Source: Enterocloster bolteae (GTDB lineage: Bacteria; Bacillota; Clostridia; Lachnospirales; Lachnospiraceae). From it: 64,000 bases of DNA. The stretch's first letter is position 1. Every line of letters begins with the position of its first letter. Below are positions 50,830 through 58,802 of the stretch, in pieces. The DNA is taken from assembly GCF_002234575.2 (NCBI RefSeq), contig NZ_CP022464.2:1860001-1924000 (forward strand). Reading direction: 5' to 3'. Made by a program: the position numbers and the translations under genes. The notes below the pieces were generated by a model. It made no database searches and was not told where the DNA came from. It saw only the letters and a program-made list of their open reading frames with translations.

Positions 50830-51061
50830 AAATAAGGCATATAATTTTATGTGTTTGTATGCTTATGAATTTATTTTACAATCTTCCAGTTGCTATCCTT
50901 ATATAGCACAAGTTCAAACTGTGATACCTATGTTGTCTTTGTCTGATTATCAATGAATTTCATGGCAACTTTGACTTTCACATTATTCTCATGGCAATAA
51001 AATTCCCCTTTATTCCTCTTGATTATCTCAAAACAGCAAAGAAAAAGTCCTGTCAAGAGTC

Positions 51062-51712
51062 TTACCAACGTAGGTGGTGCTTGCACTCTTGATCGGACTT
51101 TTTGTTTGTTGTATCTTCTGTGAGAGGATAAAGGATATTCATCTTGAACATCAAAATATTCATATTTACAATAACCTTGCGTTTGGCGAATGGAACATAC
51201 GGGGGCATGCGCTTGTGTCCCTCTGTGCTTTCCCCGAACATATCAAGGCTGTAAAACTCATCATAGCGGTCTAAAATCTTCTGAAATTTCAAATGCTTGA
51301 CAAACTCTTTGATTGGGTAAAGGTTGGACGCTGTGATGTCTTTGCCATTGATATAATCTGTGACATATTCCCTTAACTGTTCTAATTCGTATTCCAGCCA
51401 TTCTTCCTCGCTGTCAAAGAAGTTTCATAATGACCGTGTTTCAATTCAGCACTTAATCGTTCTTCCCCTCTGACAGACTTCTTTCTCTATATGAGAAGCA
51501 AATTTCCATGTACCTGACAGCATTTCATTCGGTGCAACTTCTAACACAACCATTATCTTTTCCAGTGTTTCAAAGGTAGGATAATACACACCTCTTTCAA
51601 TCTTGGAAAGACTTTGTAGGTTGATACCGATAGCATCGGCAAGTTCTTGCTGCTTCATCCCTTTTAGTTTCCTGAACGTCTGTATATTTGGTCCAAAATG
51701 CTTATCATTCAT
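51062..51712 (-). pseudogene. XRE regulator with frameshift
   Basis: The first part (51712-51446) has an XRE HTH (NIQTFRKLKGMKQQELADAI, then LQSLSKIERGVYYPTFETLE). After KEVCQRGR the frame shifts, and the expected C-terminal continuation (FFDSEEEWLEYELEQLREYV then KFQKILDRYDEFYSLDMFGE) is found in other frames down to about 51230. Similar HTH proteins are carried by Tn916/Tn1549-type elements. Non-functional beyond the HTH. Confidence 0.7.
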
Positions 51713-52164
51713 AGAACATCTTCTCCTTTCAATTGCTTTATAAGCTTATGATGATTATTAATATTGAAAATTCAAGAAAAAGTTCTTAAAAAGTAATTCT
51801 ATTGGCGTTATTATCATAGCAGATAGAGCGATTGAAAACAATGAGGTCAATCACACGACTGAGTAAGCATTTAGAGAAGATATTTTCACTTTGATAGCAT
51901 AAATGAGCATGGACTGTCAGACTGAAAATCGTGGTTTCCAAAAGGGGCTGGCTGGACGGGGCACATCCTCCAGACGTGTTTCGGACAGACAGTTCCTTTT
52001 GGAAAGGGAACGCCGTAGGCGTTGGGCAAGGACGTATATGTAACACTGCCCTGCGTATACATGTTATAGTACCTAGAAACTGTGATAGATAAAGGAAAAT
52101 TTGCAATTTATCCCCCGTAAAAAATCAGGAAGTACGAAAGGCGTAATGCAGTATCGTAACACAC
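51713..52164. other. Non-coding remnant with inverted repeats
   Basis: No gene is supported. TTTCCAAAAGG (about 51938) is matched by CCTTTTGGAAA (about 51994) with CTG/CAG inside. A perfect hairpin AACGCC-GTA-GGCGTT is at 52009-52023. A nearby pair of similar segments CGTATATGTAAC and CGTATACATGTTA follows. As it lies just upstream of a Tn916-type relaxase remnant, it may be that element's oriT region. Confidence 0.4.
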
Positions 52165-53002
52165 GAAAATTTATCCGTTAAGATTGATTACATCAGCATT
52201 GTATTTGAAACTGCAACCGCTGAAGATGTAATCACACACATTTTAGATTTACTGCCTGACATTTTCAATGTTTATCCAGCAACCGTAAAATTCAAGACAT
52301 ATCAGACACGCCGGGAGATTGGAGATATTTATGTATCGGGCGATGCAAAAAAGATAGAGGACAATACAAAAGGACTTGGCTGTTATCTTGTGATGACGGA
52401 CAAAGGGTGTGATGATATTTTTTAAATCCTCGACAGCAGAAATTTAACTTTTGGAGATATGTTCAGACGCTGTGAAAGAAGATACGGGCTGTATAACTTT
52501 CATTTTACAAGGCTTGATGTTGCCATAGATGATAAGAACGAAAAACCATTCTTTACCTTAGAGCAGATAAAGAAGAAATGCGAAAAAGAGGAATTTATAG
52601 CAAACAGTGAGGGCTATCACTTTGACGAAAGCAAGTTTGATGATTTTGATACCGCAAAGACGGGTTATATCGGTGCTGGAAAGTCGGGATTGTTCTACCG
52701 TTTTTATGACAAAGACAAGGAAGTTTGTTTAAAATACAACAAGACGCTTGATGAAGTCGGCAGTTGGAAAAGGACAGAAATGTAACTGCGTGATGATAAG
52801 GCTCATGACTTTGCCATGACATCCATGACATTTAAGGATAGACAGGTGGAACTTGGAGAACTGGCTTTCGGTTTGCTGGCTGATAATATACGCTTTGTTG
52901 TGCCAAATAAAAATGAAAGAAATAAGAGTAGATGAAAAACGTGTCGGTTTTGGGAACGCTTTTTAGGGGCTGTGGAAGTCTTGAAACTGTATATACCCAA
53001 AC
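52165..53002 (+). pseudogene. MobT/Rep_trans-type relaxase of a Tn916-like element, decayed
   Basis: The frame contains SVKIDYISIVFETATAEDVI, VYPATVKFKTYQTRREIGDI, LYNFHFTRLDVAIDDKNEKP and YIGAGKSGLFYRFYDKDKEV, characteristic of the Tn916 Orf20-type relaxase (Rep_trans fold). Stop codons interrupt it after DDIF (about 52423), after KRTEM (52783) and after NKSR (about 52933). The N-terminus is frameshifted. It cannot make a relaxase. Confidence 0.85.
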
Positions 53003-53016
53003 AACACAATTCCTAC

Positions 53017-53109
53017 AATACCATTAACAACCATAAACGCTCGTTAAAAGCGTCATTCTACATAGCCATACAAGATGATTATGTGAGGAAGAACCCCTTT
53101 GATTTCTAG
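53017..53109 (+). pseudogene. Tyrosine recombinase fragment (Tn916 Int-like)
   Basis: Thirty codons, NTINNHKRSLKASFYIAIQD followed by DYVRKNPFDF, match the core-binding domain of Tn916-family integrases and end at TAG. Everything before and after is missing, so a deletion has joined relaxase and integrase remnants. Confidence 0.7.
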
Positions 53110-53115
53110 ATGGGA

Positions 53116-53148
53116 GTCAAGACCACCGGCTTAGCTGGTGGTCTTGAC
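53116..53148. repeat. Perfect palindrome, IS200/IS605-end-like
   Basis: GTCAAGACCACC and GGTGGTCTTGAC form a 12-bp perfect stem around a GGCTTAGCT-type loop. Such hairpins form the subterminal ends of IS200/IS605 elements. No tnpA or tnpB is beside it, so it may be a leftover end, or a terminator for the minus-strand ABC genes. Confidence 0.6.
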
Positions 53149-53174
53149 TGATACAGAGATTGGAAGAGTAATAG

Positions 53175-54899
53175 TTATAATTGCCATCCGGTGGCTTCTA
53201 CACAGAATTTAAGGAAATTCCGGTAAATTCCGTCCTTTTTACTGAGCTGCTCATGGGTGCCCTTTTGCTTGACTTGCCCATTATCAATCACAATAATCTG
53301 GTCAGCTTTTTGTACAGTACTCAATCGGTGGGCTATGGAAATTAAAGTCTTATTTTTAGTCAGCTCCTCAATCGCAGATAAAAGAGCCTGTTCATTTTCA
53401 GGGTCAACACTGGAGGTCGCTTCATCTAAAATGACAATGGGTGCGTCTTTTAAAATTGCCCGTGCAATGGAGATTCTTTGTTTTTCGCCGCCAGATAATG
53501 TAGATCCGCTTTCGCCAATTATAGTCTGATATCCATCCGGCAAAGCCATAATAAAGTCATGACAGCAGGCTCTTTTTGCTGCCTCCATTACTTCTTCAAG
53601 TGACGCATCAGGCTTCCCAAACTTAATATTATTTTCGATTGTGTCATGGAATAGATAAACCTTTTGGAAAACCATACTGATACAGTCAAGCACACTGTCA
53701 GCGGTATAGTCTTTCACATTTTGGCCGCCAATACACACAGAGCCTTCCTGAACGTCCCAGAAACGAGCGATTAAGTTACATAATGTCGTTTTACCGCTTC
53801 CTGACGGACCTACAATCGCACATGTAGTATGTTCTGGTATGTTTAAGGAAATGTGGTCAATAATTCTGCGGGAACCATAGCCAAATGATACATCTTTTAA
53901 TGAAATCTCATAATTGGAAGGATGGAGTTTATCTGTAGTGGTGTCCATCTGGGGAATATTTGTCACTTCCTCCAAACGGTCTAATTCGGTATTTATTTTC
54001 TTGCTCAAGAATGCACTGTTTCCCATAGTTTCCAAATCAGAATAAACGGTGAATGCACAAAACAAAAATGTCATACAGAATGGTAGGGAAATTTTTCCGT
54101 CCATGTATAAGATACCAGCAATAGCGATTAAGACGCAGCTCATCAATTTATAGACAAGGCCATATAGCCGGAGAACACCTGCGGTTGCCTTTTCCTGCGA
54201 ATAATCAGCGTCCCATTTCTTTTGAAATGCGGTGTGTACCTCTTGCTGGCCGCTTTTGCCGTTTGAAAATGAACGGAGAACAGCAATCCCACGTATGTAC
54301 TCTAAACATTTATTAACCAGATTTTCCTGGGCAGCCTGATAAATTGGCGAATGTTCTGCGGCCCGCTGTCTGACCAGGCGTAATACTGTCAGGCCAATTA
54401 CTAAGCCTATCATACTTAGTGTCCCTATTATTGGATTAAAAAAGAACATCATGAAAGACATAAGGAATGCCATGGCAACACCACTGGTCATCTGTTCGAT
54501 AGCCATCATTGAGTAACCTTCCAGATCCGCTATGGTAGTGGTTAAAATTGTTTGGATGGTTCCAAGGTTCTGCTCTGAAAAATAACCCATAGGTGCTTGT
54601 TTTAATCGCTCACCAATTTCTAAACGGTAATCACGGAAAATATCATAACCGGTTCCGCTCATGGTACGGTCACTCATCCATTGGAAAAAGAAACGTCCAA
54701 GAATACTAATAAGAATGATAATTACAGCTTTTAAAATTATTGAGGAGGTCAGTGTATCAAGGTTCAACATGATTAAAAATACACTGAGCATCATAAAGCT
54801 TTGAAAAAAGGATTTTAAAATATTGCACAGTATTCCAACTGTTATTTTTTTTCTGCTGGAGCCGGCGATTTGATAAATACGAGAAATCATTTCAAACAT
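53175..54899 (-). CDS. ABC transporter half-unit, YbtQ/IrtB-like (second gene)
   Basis: A 574-residue exporter-fold ABC protein with an N-terminal six-helix membrane domain (to about 320) and a C-terminal ATPase: Walker A GPSGSGKTT, Q-loop in SMVFQKVYLF, signature LSGGEKQR, Walker B IVILDEATS and the H-loop SIAHRLS. In siderophore loci, pairs of such half-transporters (YbtP/YbtQ, IrtA/IrtB) import the iron complex despite the exporter fold. Its start directly follows the stop of the other half. Import is inferred from the locus, not from the sequence alone. Confidence 0.85.
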   Translation of the reverse strand: MFEMISRIYQIAGSSRKKITVGILCNILKSFFQSFMMLSVFLIMLNLDTLTSSIILKAVIIILISILGRFFFQWMSDRTMSGTGYDIFRDYRLEIGERLKQAPMGYFSEQNLGTIQTILTTTIADLEGYSMMAIEQMTSGVAMAFLMSFMMFFFNPIIGTLSMIGLVIGLTVLRLVRQRAAEHSPIYQAAQENLVNKCLEYIRGIAVLRSFSNGKSGQQEVHTAFQKKWDADYSQEKATAGVLRLYGLVYKLMSCVLIAIAGILYMDGKISLPFCMTFLFCAFTVYSDLETMGNSAFLSKKINTELDRLEEVTNIPQMDTTTDKLHPSNYEISLKDVSFGYGSRRIIDHISLNIPEHTTCAIVGPSGSGKTTLCNLIARFWDVQEGSVCIGGQNVKDYTADSVLDCISMVFQKVYLFHDTIENNIKFGKPDASLEEVMEAAKRACCHDFIMALPDGYQTIIGESGSTLSGGEKQRISIARAILKDAPIVILDEATSSVDPENEQALLSAIEELTKNKTLISIAHRLSTVQKADQIIVIDNGQVKQKGTHEQLSKKDGIYRNFLKFCVEATGWQL

Positions 54900-56654
54900 C
54901 TAAGATTCTCCTTTCGTTTTGGAAGTTACCGCATCTGAATAATTCTCCCACATTTCCTTATAAAGAGGGCAGTTCTCTAACAGTTCATTTTGCGTTCCGC
55001 ATCCGGCTATTTTCCCATCAGCTACAACAAGGATTTGATCGGCATTGCGGATTGTATTCAGACGATGTGCAACAACAATTAGGGTTTTCCCGGAAATTAA
55101 CTTACTGATTGCTTCTTGTATCAGTGCTTCATTTTCCGGGTCTGCATAGGCAGTTGCTTCATCAAGAATAACCACGGAAGCTTTTTTTAGCATGGCACGC
55201 GCTATGGTGATACGTTGGCGTTCTCCACCAGATAGGCGGTCTCCGGCATCTCCGGCCATAGTGTCGTAGCCTTTTTCTAATTGCATGATAAAATCATGGC
55301 AGTTTGCAGCTTTTGCAACGGTTTCTATTTGTTCGTCCGTTGCGGCTGGATTTCCCATGCGGATATTATCACGGATGGTTTTATCAAAAAGAAAGTTATC
55401 CTGTGCAACATAACTGATTTCTCCCATCAGCTGCTCAAAGGGGATGTTGCGAATATCCTGTGAACCAAAAAGCACAGTCCCGGAGGTGGCATCCCAAAAC
55501 CCCGCCATTAATTTGGCTATGGTAGATTTACCAGATCCGGATGGGCCGACAATCGCTGTCATTGATTTCGGTGACGTCTTAAATGAGATATCGTGCAGCA
55601 CTTCACTTTTGTTATAACCAAAGCAAACGTGACTAAATTCAAATGTCGGTTCTGTGAGAGTAACCGGGTCCGCAGGCCGCTGCAGTTCAGGAGTTTTTAA
55701 GAAGGCAGTAACTTGTTCAAGGTTTCCTTTGATCATACTCACCTGCTCCATGGCTTCCGATACTTTCATCAGCGGCCCTGTAAAGCCAAGGGGGACAATA
55801 AGACATATCATCAGAACCGGTAAAGTAATCGAACCATTCATAAAAAGCAAAGCACCGATAGGAAGCGTGCCAAGTAAGGTGGAGGGAAGGACTGCGCGAG
55901 CGGCCGCATTCCATAGCCAGCACTCGCTCCACCATTCCATGGTGCAGTCGTGGAAGTAATTGACAGCTTTTGAGTATTGACCATAGGACGAGCTGGACCG
56001 GTTAAAAGCTTTAATGACCTGAATACCATTTACATATTCCACAAGAGAACTGTTCATTTCATTCGCAGAACACATATAGTTTTCCATACGGGAGGCATAT
56101 CCGCGCATCATGGCAGCGAAAAACAAACCTCCCAACGGGACAGTAATTAAAGAGGCCAGCCCCATACGCCAATCCAAAATAAAGATTAATAGAATACTGC
56201 ATAGCGGTGCTGTAATGTGGGACGGAAGTTCAGGCATAAAATGGGCCATAGAATCCTCTAGCTTTGCTACATTATCTACAATTAAGTTTTTAAAACTGCC
56301 GGAAGGGGTTTCCAACATGACGCCCATGGGAACCTTCGCCATTTTATCGGCAATTTTTTCACGTATATTTTGTAAAATAGTAAAGGAAATACGGTGGGAC
56401 AGAAGGGACGACCTCCATATAAGGAATGTCTTAATGCACTGGCAAAGTGCCGCGATTCCCGCCAATATCACCGTATCTTTAGTAGTAGCTGTTCCGAAAT
56501 AGAGTGAATCTGCCAACATAGCCAGCATAAGGAATGGAACCATACCAAATAGTTCCCCTAAAACGGCCATAAGAATGGAAAATTTCATTTTCCCCTTGCT
56601 ACTGCCAACAAACATAAAAAGCTGTCGGATTGCCCCCGGTTCTTTTGATTTCAT
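54900..56654 (-). CDS. ABC transporter half-unit, YbtP/IrtA-like (first gene)
   Basis: A 584-residue membrane-ATPase fusion, partner of the following gene: membrane domain (about residues 15-310), then Walker A GPSGSGKS, Q-loop in ISYVAQDNFLF, signature LSGGERQR, Walker B VVILDEATA and the H-loop VVAHRLN. Both halves have complete catalytic motifs. AGGAAGATG precedes the ATG. The gene diverges from the TetR gene across a 126-base region with two operators, so it should be repressed by TetR. Drug export is the alternative role. Confidence 0.85.
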   Translation of the reverse strand: MKSKEPGAIRQLFMFVGSSKGKMKFSILMAVLGELFGMVPFLMLAMLADSLYFGTATTKDTVILAGIAALCQCIKTFLIWRSSLLSHRISFTILQNIREKIADKMAKVPMGVMLETPSGSFKNLIVDNVAKLEDSMAHFMPELPSHITAPLCSILLIFILDWRMGLASLITVPLGGLFFAAMMRGYASRMENYMCSANEMNSSLVEYVNGIQVIKAFNRSSSSYGQYSKAVNYFHDCTMEWWSECWLWNAAARAVLPSTLLGTLPIGALLFMNGSITLPVLMICLIVPLGFTGPLMKVSEAMEQVSMIKGNLEQVTAFLKTPELQRPADPVTLTEPTFEFSHVCFGYNKSEVLHDISFKTSPKSMTAIVGPSGSGKSTIAKLMAGFWDATSGTVLFGSQDIRNIPFEQLMGEISYVAQDNFLFDKTIRDNIRMGNPAATDEQIETVAKAANCHDFIMQLEKGYDTMAGDAGDRLSGGERQRITIARAMLKKASVVILDEATAYADPENEALIQEAISKLISGKTLIVVAHRLNTIRNADQILVVADGKIAGCGTQNELLENCPLYKEMWENYSDAVTSKTKGES

Positions 56655-56729
56655 ATAAACATCTTCCTTTCTGCTAATCAGAATTGGTAAATGGGTATTG
56701 ATTTTTTAGGAAAAGGGTGGTAAAATCTA

Positions 56730-56757
56730 TATTACAGCGTAATATTACAGTGTAATA
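56730..56757. promoter_or_regulatory. Two overlapping palindromic TetR operators
   Basis: TATTACAGCGTAATA (56730-56744) and TATTACAGTGTAATA (56743-56757) share two bases and repeat every 13 bp. They lie between the divergent ABC and TetR genes, upstream of the tetR ribosome site GGAGGGGAGG. Each is a 6-bp inverted repeat around a 3-bp centre, typical of TetR-family sites. Confidence 0.8.
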
Positions 56758-56780
56758 TAGTATAGAATGGAGGGGAGGAA

Positions 56781-57398
56781 ATGTCAAGGGATTTCCAGCA
56801 AACTCATGAAAAGCTTTTGGCCTGTGCAAAGAAACACTTCTTAGAATTTGGCTTTGAAAGAGCCAGTATTAGGGAAATCTGTAAAGACGCAAATGTAACC
56901 AATGGTGCCTTTTACAATCATTTTGCTGATAAGGAAGCTTTATTTGGTTCTTTAGTGGAATCAGTTGTTCAGACAATCCAAAAGATATATTCAGAATCAA
57001 TAGATAAGCATTTTGATTTAGTAAAAACAGATGAGCTTAAGAATTTGTGGAGGCTGTCAGAAAGCACGATTATCCAGATAATTGAATATATTTATGAGAA
57101 TTTTGATGTATTCAGGCTGCTTCTGATGTACTCGTCAGGAACAAAGTATGCAGGCTTTTTAGACGACTTGGTACGCGCAGATGTGCAGGAGACAATAAAA
57201 CTCATTGCAGAATTAAAAGCACGCGGTGTACCTGTCAATGATTTAGATGAGGACGAGTGGCATATGTTGGTCCATTCTTACTATGCTTCAATTGCGGAAA
57301 TTGTTATGCACAATTATCCAAAGCCAGCTGCATTGAAGTATGCCCATACGCTATCGGTATTTTTCAGCTCGGGCTGGCAAACTGTTTTGGGGATTTAA
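56781..57398 (+). CDS. TetR/AcrR-family repressor of the metallophore locus
   Basis: A 205-residue regulator: N-terminal HTH (LLACAKKHFLEFGFERASIR, EICKDANVTNGAFYNHF, then ADKEALF) and an all-helical ligand-binding domain. The operator pair just upstream suggests repression of itself and of the divergent ABC genes. The ligand might be the metallophore, its metal complex or an intermediate. A palindrome TTTTGGGGAT/ATCCCCAAAA overlaps the stop codon (57385-57407). Confidence 0.9.
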   Translation: MSRDFQQTHEKLLACAKKHFLEFGFERASIREICKDANVTNGAFYNHFADKEALFGSLVESVVQTIQKIYSESIDKHFDLVKTDELKNLWRLSESTIIQIIEYIYENFDVFRLLLMYSSGTKYAGFLDDLVRADVQETIKLIAELKARGVPVNDLDEDEWHMLVHSYYASIAEIVMHNYPKPAALKYAHTLSVFFSSGWQTVLGI

Positions 57399-57414
57399 TC
57401 CCCAAAAAATTTCC

Positions 57415-57442
57415 CTGACGGTTAGCTGCATCTAACTATAAA
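57415..57442 (+). promoter_or_regulatory. Promoter of the ECF operon with a spacer palindrome
   Basis: A -35 box CTGACG (57415-57420) and -10 box TATAAA (57437-57442) are 16 bases apart. The spacer consists of the perfect inverted repeat GTTAG-CTGCAT-CTAAC (57421-57436), an ideal place for a repressor. It differs from the TetR sites, so a second, perhaps iron-responsive regulator is possible. Confidence 0.6.
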
Positions 57443-57476
57443 ACATGAAATTAGTCATAACGAAAGGACGATTAAA

Positions 57477-58064
57477 ATGCAAAAATCTAATAAACTAAAT
57501 GGAAAAGATCTTATCAATGTAGGAATTTATACTGCCATGACTCTTGTAATATTTTTTGTTTTCGGATTACTGACCTCACTGCCTGTAATATATCCATTCC
57601 TCCTGTTTATCTGGCCGTTTGTATGTGGCATTCCTATGATGCTGTACTACACAAAAATCCAAAAATTTGGGATGCTGACAATTACAGGTGTCATCTGCGG
57701 TCTGTTTTTCTTTCTTATAGGCTATACATGGATTGGGCTGGTGGGGTGGACACTGGGCGGAATTCTTGCTGATATTGTGTTAAAGGCCGGCCAGTATAAA
57801 AGCTTTAAAGTTACCTTCCTAAGCTATGCGTGTTTTTGTCTTGGGATGATGGGATGCCCTGCGAATCTTTGGATTGCCGGTCAGTCCTACTGGGAAAATA
57901 TTCACAGCTCCATGGGGGACCAGTACGCAGAAACATTACAATCTATGATGCCATCATGGATGATGTATGCAGGATTTTTGATTTTGTTTGTCGGCGGGAT
58001 TTGCGGTGCTTTGCTCGGTCATAAAATGCTGAAGAAGCACTTTGAGAGGGCGGGTATTGTTTGA
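57477..58064 (+). CDS. MptD-type ECF transporter substrate-binding (S) component
   Basis: A 195-residue membrane protein with five or six helices and the opening GKDLINVGIYTAMTLVIFFV, fitting the MptD/Trep_Strep family of putative ECF S components. MptD-like proteins are known from metallophore loci in mycobacteria and streptococci. The stop overlaps the T-component start (TGATG at 58062-58066), and the ATPase follows, so a complete ECF transporter is encoded. The substrate is presumed to be the metal-loaded product of the downstream synthetase. GAAAGGACG precedes the ATG. Confidence 0.82.
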   Translation: MQKSNKLNGKDLINVGIYTAMTLVIFFVFGLLTSLPVIYPFLLFIWPFVCGIPMMLYYTKIQKFGMLTITGVICGLFFFLIGYTWIGLVGWTLGGILADIVLKAGQYKSFKVTFLSYACFCLGMMGCPANLWIAGQSYWENIHSSMGDQYAETLQSMMPSWMMYAGFLILFVGGICGALLGHKMLKKHFERAGIV

Positions 58065-58789
58065 TGCACATGCTTGCTGTTACAGAGACGAAAGGATTCC
58101 ATTTAGACCCACGGACAAAATTACTGCTGATGGCCGTTGTAGCTACCGCCGAGTTTTTATACGGCCATACTGCTTTTATGCTTGCAGTGGCTTTGATACC
58201 TTTTATTCTATTACTTACAAACAGGCAGTATAAGGCAGCAACCATTTTTATAGTTCTGTTTGTAGCTGCTTTGGTGGTTAAGGAAATCCAAAACTCAATT
58301 CGTTTTCATATGGTTGTCAATATGGTTGTAGTTTTATTGGTGGGATTGGTTTTAAGGCTTTTTCCTGCTTTTGCAATGGGAAATTACATAATTAAGTCTA
58401 CTACTGCCAGTGAGTGTATTACATCACTGAGCAGAATGCATATCGGTAGGAATATTACCATTCCTCTTTCTGTATTATTTCGCTTTTTACCTACCATGCA
58501 GGAAGAGTCAGCAGCTATTAAAGACGCTATGAGAATGAGGGAAATCCAGTTTGGTACGAAAAAATTTTGGCAGAATCCAATGGCACTGCTTGAATATCGT
58601 TTCATACCGCTTATGATTTCGGTTGTAAAGATTGGTGATGAACTGTCTGCAGCAGCATTAACCCGTGGGTTGGATAATCCAGCGGATCGGTCAAGTATAA
58701 CGAGAGTTGGATTTACCTGTTACGATGCCATTGCGGTAGTAATTTCAGGCGTTATGCTGTTTGTCACCTTATTTATTATTAAATGGTAG
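58064..58789 (+). CDS. ECF transporter transmembrane (T) component, CbiQ-like
   Basis: A 241-residue membrane protein: several N-terminal helices (about residues 20-110), and the two short coupling motifs of ECF T proteins, seen as MRMREIQFG and LTRGLDNP (Ala-Arg-Gly-type). These contact the ATPases. ATG 58064 overlaps the S-component stop; TTG 58061 is a possible alternative. It couples the S component to the double ATPase encoded 13 bases downstream. Confidence 0.88.
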   Translation: MHMLAVTETKGFHLDPRTKLLLMAVVATAEFLYGHTAFMLAVALIPFILLLTNRQYKAATIFIVLFVAALVVKEIQNSIRFHMVVNMVVVLLVGLVLRLFPAFAMGNYIIKSTTASECITSLSRMHIGRNITIPLSVLFRFLPTMQEESAAIKDAMRMREIQFGTKKFWQNPMALLEYRFIPLMISVVKIGDELSAAALTRGLDNPADRSSITRVGFTCYDAIAVVISGVMLFVTLFIIKW

Positions 58790-58802
58790 AAGGGGAAGTG
58801 AA

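Larger units (their letters stand above)
50830..53109. mobile_element. Decayed Tn916-type conjugative element
   Basis: Three decayed pieces of a Tn916-type element lie in order: an XRE-like regulator on the minus strand (51062-51712), a MobT/Rep_trans relaxase (52165-53002) and 30 codons of a tyrosine recombinase (53017-53109) joined directly to the relaxase. All genes between relaxase and integrase are deleted. The stretch 50830-51061 only holds unassignable minus-strand remnants. Confidence 0.7.

Noticed and set aside
57421..57436. The ECF promoter palindrome read as a DtxR/IdeR box
   Set aside because: The GTTAG and CTAAC arms match the inner parts of an IdeR box, but the spacing of six bases instead of one does not fit. 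I kept it as an operator of unknown ligand.
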